Of a stretch of DNA of 64,000 nt, positions 60,583-64,000 are shown piece after piece. How positions within the stretch are numbered: the first letter of the stretch is position 1; every line of letters starts with the position of its first letter. Origin of the DNA: Aaosphaeria pasadenensis. Lineage: Eukaryota > Ascomycota > Dothideomycetes > Pleosporales. Where the stretch lies: NCBI GenBank assembly GCA_022813625.1, contig JAKLMB010000051.1, positions 62,001 through 126,000 on the forward strand. Reading direction: 5' to 3'. The position numbers and the translations under genes are program-made. The notes beneath the pieces were generated by a model, which ran no database searches, was not told the origin of the DNA, and saw nothing but the letters and a program-made list of their open reading frames with translations.

Positions 60583-60921
60583 TTATCTATCCTGACAAAT
60601 ATTTTCTCTGGATTTAATGGAGATTGTGCTTGTCCGGTTAATTGCTGAAATGATTGACCGCGAAATACCGGTCATCCTACGCTGATCTGCTCCAACCCCC
60701 GAGACAATTCCTTCGAGCGCAAAGCTGACAACACCCATCACGAAATCGCGAACTGCCCGGAGACTCATTAATCGTTCCGTGCCAGATTGCAGTAACGTAA
60801 TATCATCAATCATGATCAACGGCGCCCAGAACAACTGTATCAGATCCTCATCTGCTGGGATTCCCACTATCAACGTTAGACAGGCATGAATGATAGGCTC
60901 CTTCCCACCAATCAAAACCAT
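60583..60921 (-). CDS. Open frame of 112 residues, unrecognised
   Basis: An ATG-started frame of 112 codons lies directly downstream of the DUF3433 gene, in the same frame and only 15 nt past its stop. The product is mixed hydrophobic and charged (ACLTLIVGIPADEDLIQLF, then RLMSLRAVRDFVMGVVSFAL) and reads like protein rather than random sequence. It has no recognised domain. It could be a small gene, a relic, or the remains of a longer C-terminus of the DUF3433 protein, though three stop codons separate the two. Confidence 0.25.
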   Translation of the reverse strand: MVLIGGKEPIIHACLTLIVGIPADEDLIQLFWAPLIMIDDITLLQSGTERLMSLRAVRDFVMGVVSFALEGIVSGVGADQRRMTGISRSIISAINRTSTISIKSRENICQDR

Positions 60922-60936
60922 TCATTAGCAAAAACC

Positions 60937-63263
60937 TCAATCCCTTTTCTCTTCCGTCGACACAATACTCGATCGGACCCAGCGCGCAAACACCAAATCC
61001 AGCGACCACTTGACCTTGAACCGGTCAACCACATTCTCCATATCCCCGGCATCATTTCTAATCTCCACTGGGCTGACACCCATGTGCCTCCTTCCGTCTA
61101 AACCACGGTACATCCCGAAGCAGTACTTGCGCTTCGCGAGCAGGATCTTTGCGTTCAGATGCTGTTCCTTGTCGGTCTTGTCCTGGACGTCGAACTCTTC
61201 GCAATTCAGGATTGGACTGTCATACACGTAGGCTGCGGTGTCGAGGATCGACATCCATTCGAGTCGTGGGGTTCGATACGCAGCAGGCGGACGCGCGTAT
61301 GGTAGACAGAGCAAGTAGAAGCAGAGGATGGCGAAGGAGGCGAAGAAGTTCGTCGGCGCGATCACCATCCCATAGGTTCCATCCAAGGATTGGAAGTTAT
61401 TGAAGATCCGACCAGCGACTAGGATTGAGAAATTGGAAGTGAGCGCTAGGAATGAGTGCCATGCTACCCGGTAGTGACCGTTAAGGACTGCGGATGGAAT
61501 GAGTGAAAAGGGGTTTGGCGAAATGTAGTCGAGGAAGATGTTACGCTCGGCCAGTTGTGGCTTTCGCATTCCATGCAGGCCTTGCGTGGTTCTGTATCGG
61601 ACGTCCGCAACGAAGAATATGGAACTGAAGAATACGAACAGCAGTGCTGGTAGAACGCTGAAGATGACGCTTATCGCGAATCGTCCCGCGAGGCTATTAG
61701 GTTCCATAACGATTGAAGAGATGTCGATGCGGTTGTGTATGCCTCGATCGTGTATTCGCACGCTGGCCACAACGATACAGATAGCGGCTGCGATTGCTGT
61801 GAAGCCGAGGAAGAAATCAGAGCCCCATACATTGACAAATCGATATCTAACATATTCTGGCGAGCAAACAATGTCGCCTTCTGCGTCTCGTGGGGCCTCT
61901 ACCAGAACGATGCGTTAGCTTTGGACCAAAGAGCTCTCAGATTGAATACTTGGCGCACCTCGGTCACTATACGGTGACTCATGACAGCCCCTAGGCGATC
62001 GATGCATTAAGTGAGTTCGATAAGGTATTGTCTTAGAGTCCGTCTCCACCAAATCTTCGATCCTATCATTACTTCTGGAGTTTGAAACGCTGGAGCGATT
62101 CTCAGCAGGCGTGAGTGCAGCTAGATGTTCTTAGATCTATTCACCGTCGCCAGTCAAAATCTTATCTTACTTGGGATGAATCGGATTCCATGTACTATTT
62201 GGCCAGTTTCGCCCTGTCGCCAGTACCCCAACCTCAGGACGCCAAACTTCTTAGACCATCCACGTACCGCTCTTTGAGCTTGTAGGAAATTGAAGAACTC
62301 GGACCCTGCGAAGGCTTTCCGGCAGTTGATATGCTGCAACAGAGCAATCTGGGACGCAAGTGCCGCAGGCTCCCACTTCAATCCAGTCTGTCGATTGTAA
62401 AGTTTGAAAAACATCCCTACCGTGGATACAATGAGTAGAAGGTAAAGGAAAATAAGAATCACTGCTACTCCAGCGGAGACGTCAACTGCCCAACCAGTCT
62501 CGCTTTCCGTGATCTGCAGAAGACCAGACTTGAGCGGCGTCATTAGGAACAAGGTGATGAGGGTTGTCAAGTGTACGAAGAGTGTCAGGTAATGGCCTCC
62601 CTTTATCATTGCAGGAATCGCCGATGGATCGTTGTCGTATTGTGCTAGTGTGCTCACTGTCACATCGGCCACCTTACCGTGAGAATTTCCAGTGGAATCC
62701 ACAGGCACAGAGGCCATCCTGACGTATGGAAGAATGCGCAAGTACGCACGCGAGACGGCTCTCCACCATATTGTTGTTATTGAACCCACAACTGTTGGCA
62801 GGTATTTGGTTGCAAGGTGATTGCGACGGGCTCGAGCGAACAGCCGCTCTGGTGAGTTGCGGTCCAACACGAAGAGTGTGATGAGGCCGCCGAAACACCC
62901 ACCCAAGAAGATGAATATAACTACAAGAGCCCAGTCCCGAATGATGAGAGGACGAAAGTAAAGTTCTGGGTAGTCATCAGGTCGATCAATCGGGTGGTAG
63001 GCTCCATCGCGTACTAGATATCTGTTAGCACATAGCATATTAAGCATATAATGATGCCTACAAGTCAGATGCTGGTTCGATGAAGACCGAATGGGCTCCT
63101 CTTGCTGGATCGAGAGATCCGAAATGCTTGCCGCGCTGTGCGCACTTGGTGTGCTTAGTGGTTGGGCATTTGAAGCTACCCTGTTTCCGTTTCCCTGCTC
63201 GTACACTCTCTGGCGCAATGCGTTATAGTTTGGGGTTACTGCTGCGATTTCTGAAGTAGCCAT
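60937..63263 (-). CDS. DUF3433 multi-span membrane protein, 3 exons
   Basis: Exons 63263-62171, 62120-61959 and 61898-60937 are joined by introns of 50 and 60 nt and give 738 residues. The second intron removes an in-frame TAA and carries a GCTAAC branch site. The N-terminal 100 residues are polar. Then come two related membrane modules, each with several spans: one starts at RPLIIRDWALVVIFIFL and ends at GIRFIP, the other starts at the span in VWGSDFFLGFTAIAAAICIVV. This duplicated layout is the DUF3433 family of fungal membrane proteins, of unknown function. A possible extra 48-nt intron at about 63013-63060 would keep the frame. The protein is shorter than the roughly 1,100 residues I associate with many relatives. 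Confidence 0.78.
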
Positions 63264-64000
63264 TGGCGATACTTACGATTCCTCACATACGTGCTGCCGG
63301 GCGAAATGTTGACCAGGAAAGCTTACCGGAGGCACGACATCTCCGAGGTGTTTTTAAGTATACCTTCACAGAATAGAGCCTCATTGCTTCTTGGGGCCAG
63401 CTGAAAAGTCGGGCTGCAGACTGCTTGCGAATGGTTGCGTGCAAGAGGCTGTTGTCGCTGGTGGCTTTTTGGGGCCACAAGGAACGTCGCTCATAGGCTG
63501 CACCAACCCAGCTACCTCGAGGCGTTTTCGTTCGCGTTCTTCAGAAACCACTTTTCGGACGAGGCTGAAGAAATTCGGCTGAGACGGCAGTTCATGATCA
63601 ATAATAGCTTTCGACAGAAACTATGATGGAGAGACCACTGGTGGAGGCCATGGGAGGGTATTGAGATCTACATAGCATTCCCACTTTAGGTCTCCTTGTA
63701 GGCAGCGACATAGCCATGCATTGACATCTCAGTCTAAGTCTCATTAGTCCTACTGATCACTTTTGAAACAGAACAGAATATCATAGCTATTCCGACTACA
63801 TTTATCTTTTGCAGAACCTGGTTTGGATACACTCCGTTTCTGGGAAACGACAAGAAACCGATCGACCGAATCAGCATACACCGATGAAGTGATGTACCGC
63901 AATCGTTCCATTAACGCCAAAAGATGTTGAAGCGCGATGTCGCAGGATGCGGGGTATTGATATTCAGAGAGAGTAGAGGAAGTGTATGATCGTCGTAAAC
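63264..64000. other. Window edge, no gene seen
   Basis: About 740 bp upstream of the DUF3433 gene with short frames only. A gene reaching in from beyond the window cannot be excluded. Confidence 0.45.

Noticed and set aside
61899..61958. In-frame TAA between the two DUF3433 modules, suggesting a broken gene
   Set aside because: A 60-nt GT-AG intron with a GCTAAC branch site removes the stop and keeps the frame.
1..64000. tRNA, rRNA, CRISPR arrays and intact transposons
   Set aside because: By eye I found no convincing tRNA B-box with a matching cloverleaf, no spaced direct-repeat array and no transposase or reverse-transcriptase motif. A tRNA scan could still find one.

Overview
This window is nuclear DNA from a filamentous ascomycete (Pezizomycotina). 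The evidence is the many short GT-AG introns (46-116 nt, most 50-65), genes spaced about 3-4 kb apart on both strands, and fungus-specific families: a Zn2Cys6 regulator with a fungal-type C-terminal region, DUF3433, a DUF7029/DUF7223-like secreted protein, Hrq1 helicase and a Cue1-like protein. I cannot name the species or class from sequence alone. I support 21 confident protein genes, several weak candidates and two decayed gene relics. Exon joins were worked out by hand; in each confident multi-exon gene the joined exons keep one open frame and total a multiple of three.

Left part (1-31 kb). A secreted tyrosinase (2.8-3.9 kb) stands alone in long gene-poor DNA. Next come a proline iminopeptidase-like hydrolase (-), the relic of a PhzF-like gene (-, about 8.95-9.59 kb), a large multi-membrane-span plus ankyrin protein (+), a short-chain dehydrogenase (-), the repair helicase HRQ1 (-), a CUE/RBR ubiquitin ligase (-), a Zn2Cys6 transcription factor (+), a Ser/Thr-rich membrane protein (-) and a membrane-anchored double-psi beta-barrel protein (-).

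Middle (31-47 kb). A Cue1-like ER ubiquitin factor (+) and a five-exon cytochrome P450 (-) converge. They are followed by an NTF2/SnoaL-like protein (-), a relic with kinesin-light-chain-type TPR character (-), an unrecognised protein with a compact, possibly ubiquitin-like C-terminus (+), a secreted GH5 glycosidase (+), a five-exon secreted DUF7029/DUF7223-like protein (-) and a three-exon small cysteine-rich secreted protein (+) that single-frame ORF searches miss.

Right part (49-64 kb). A DUF1772 protein (anthrone-oxygenase-like family), an NmrA-like protein, a second NTF2-like protein, an FAD-dependent aromatic hydroxylase (five exons) and a second P450 (three exons) lie next to each other. 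The FAD and P450 genes are divergent. The set looks like tailoring enzymes of an aromatic-metabolite pathway, but no polyketide synthase or other backbone enzyme is present here. A DUF3433 membrane protein closes the window. Intergenic DNA is long and mostly featureless; a 9-mer, TACGGAGTA, recurs in it more often than chance predicts.
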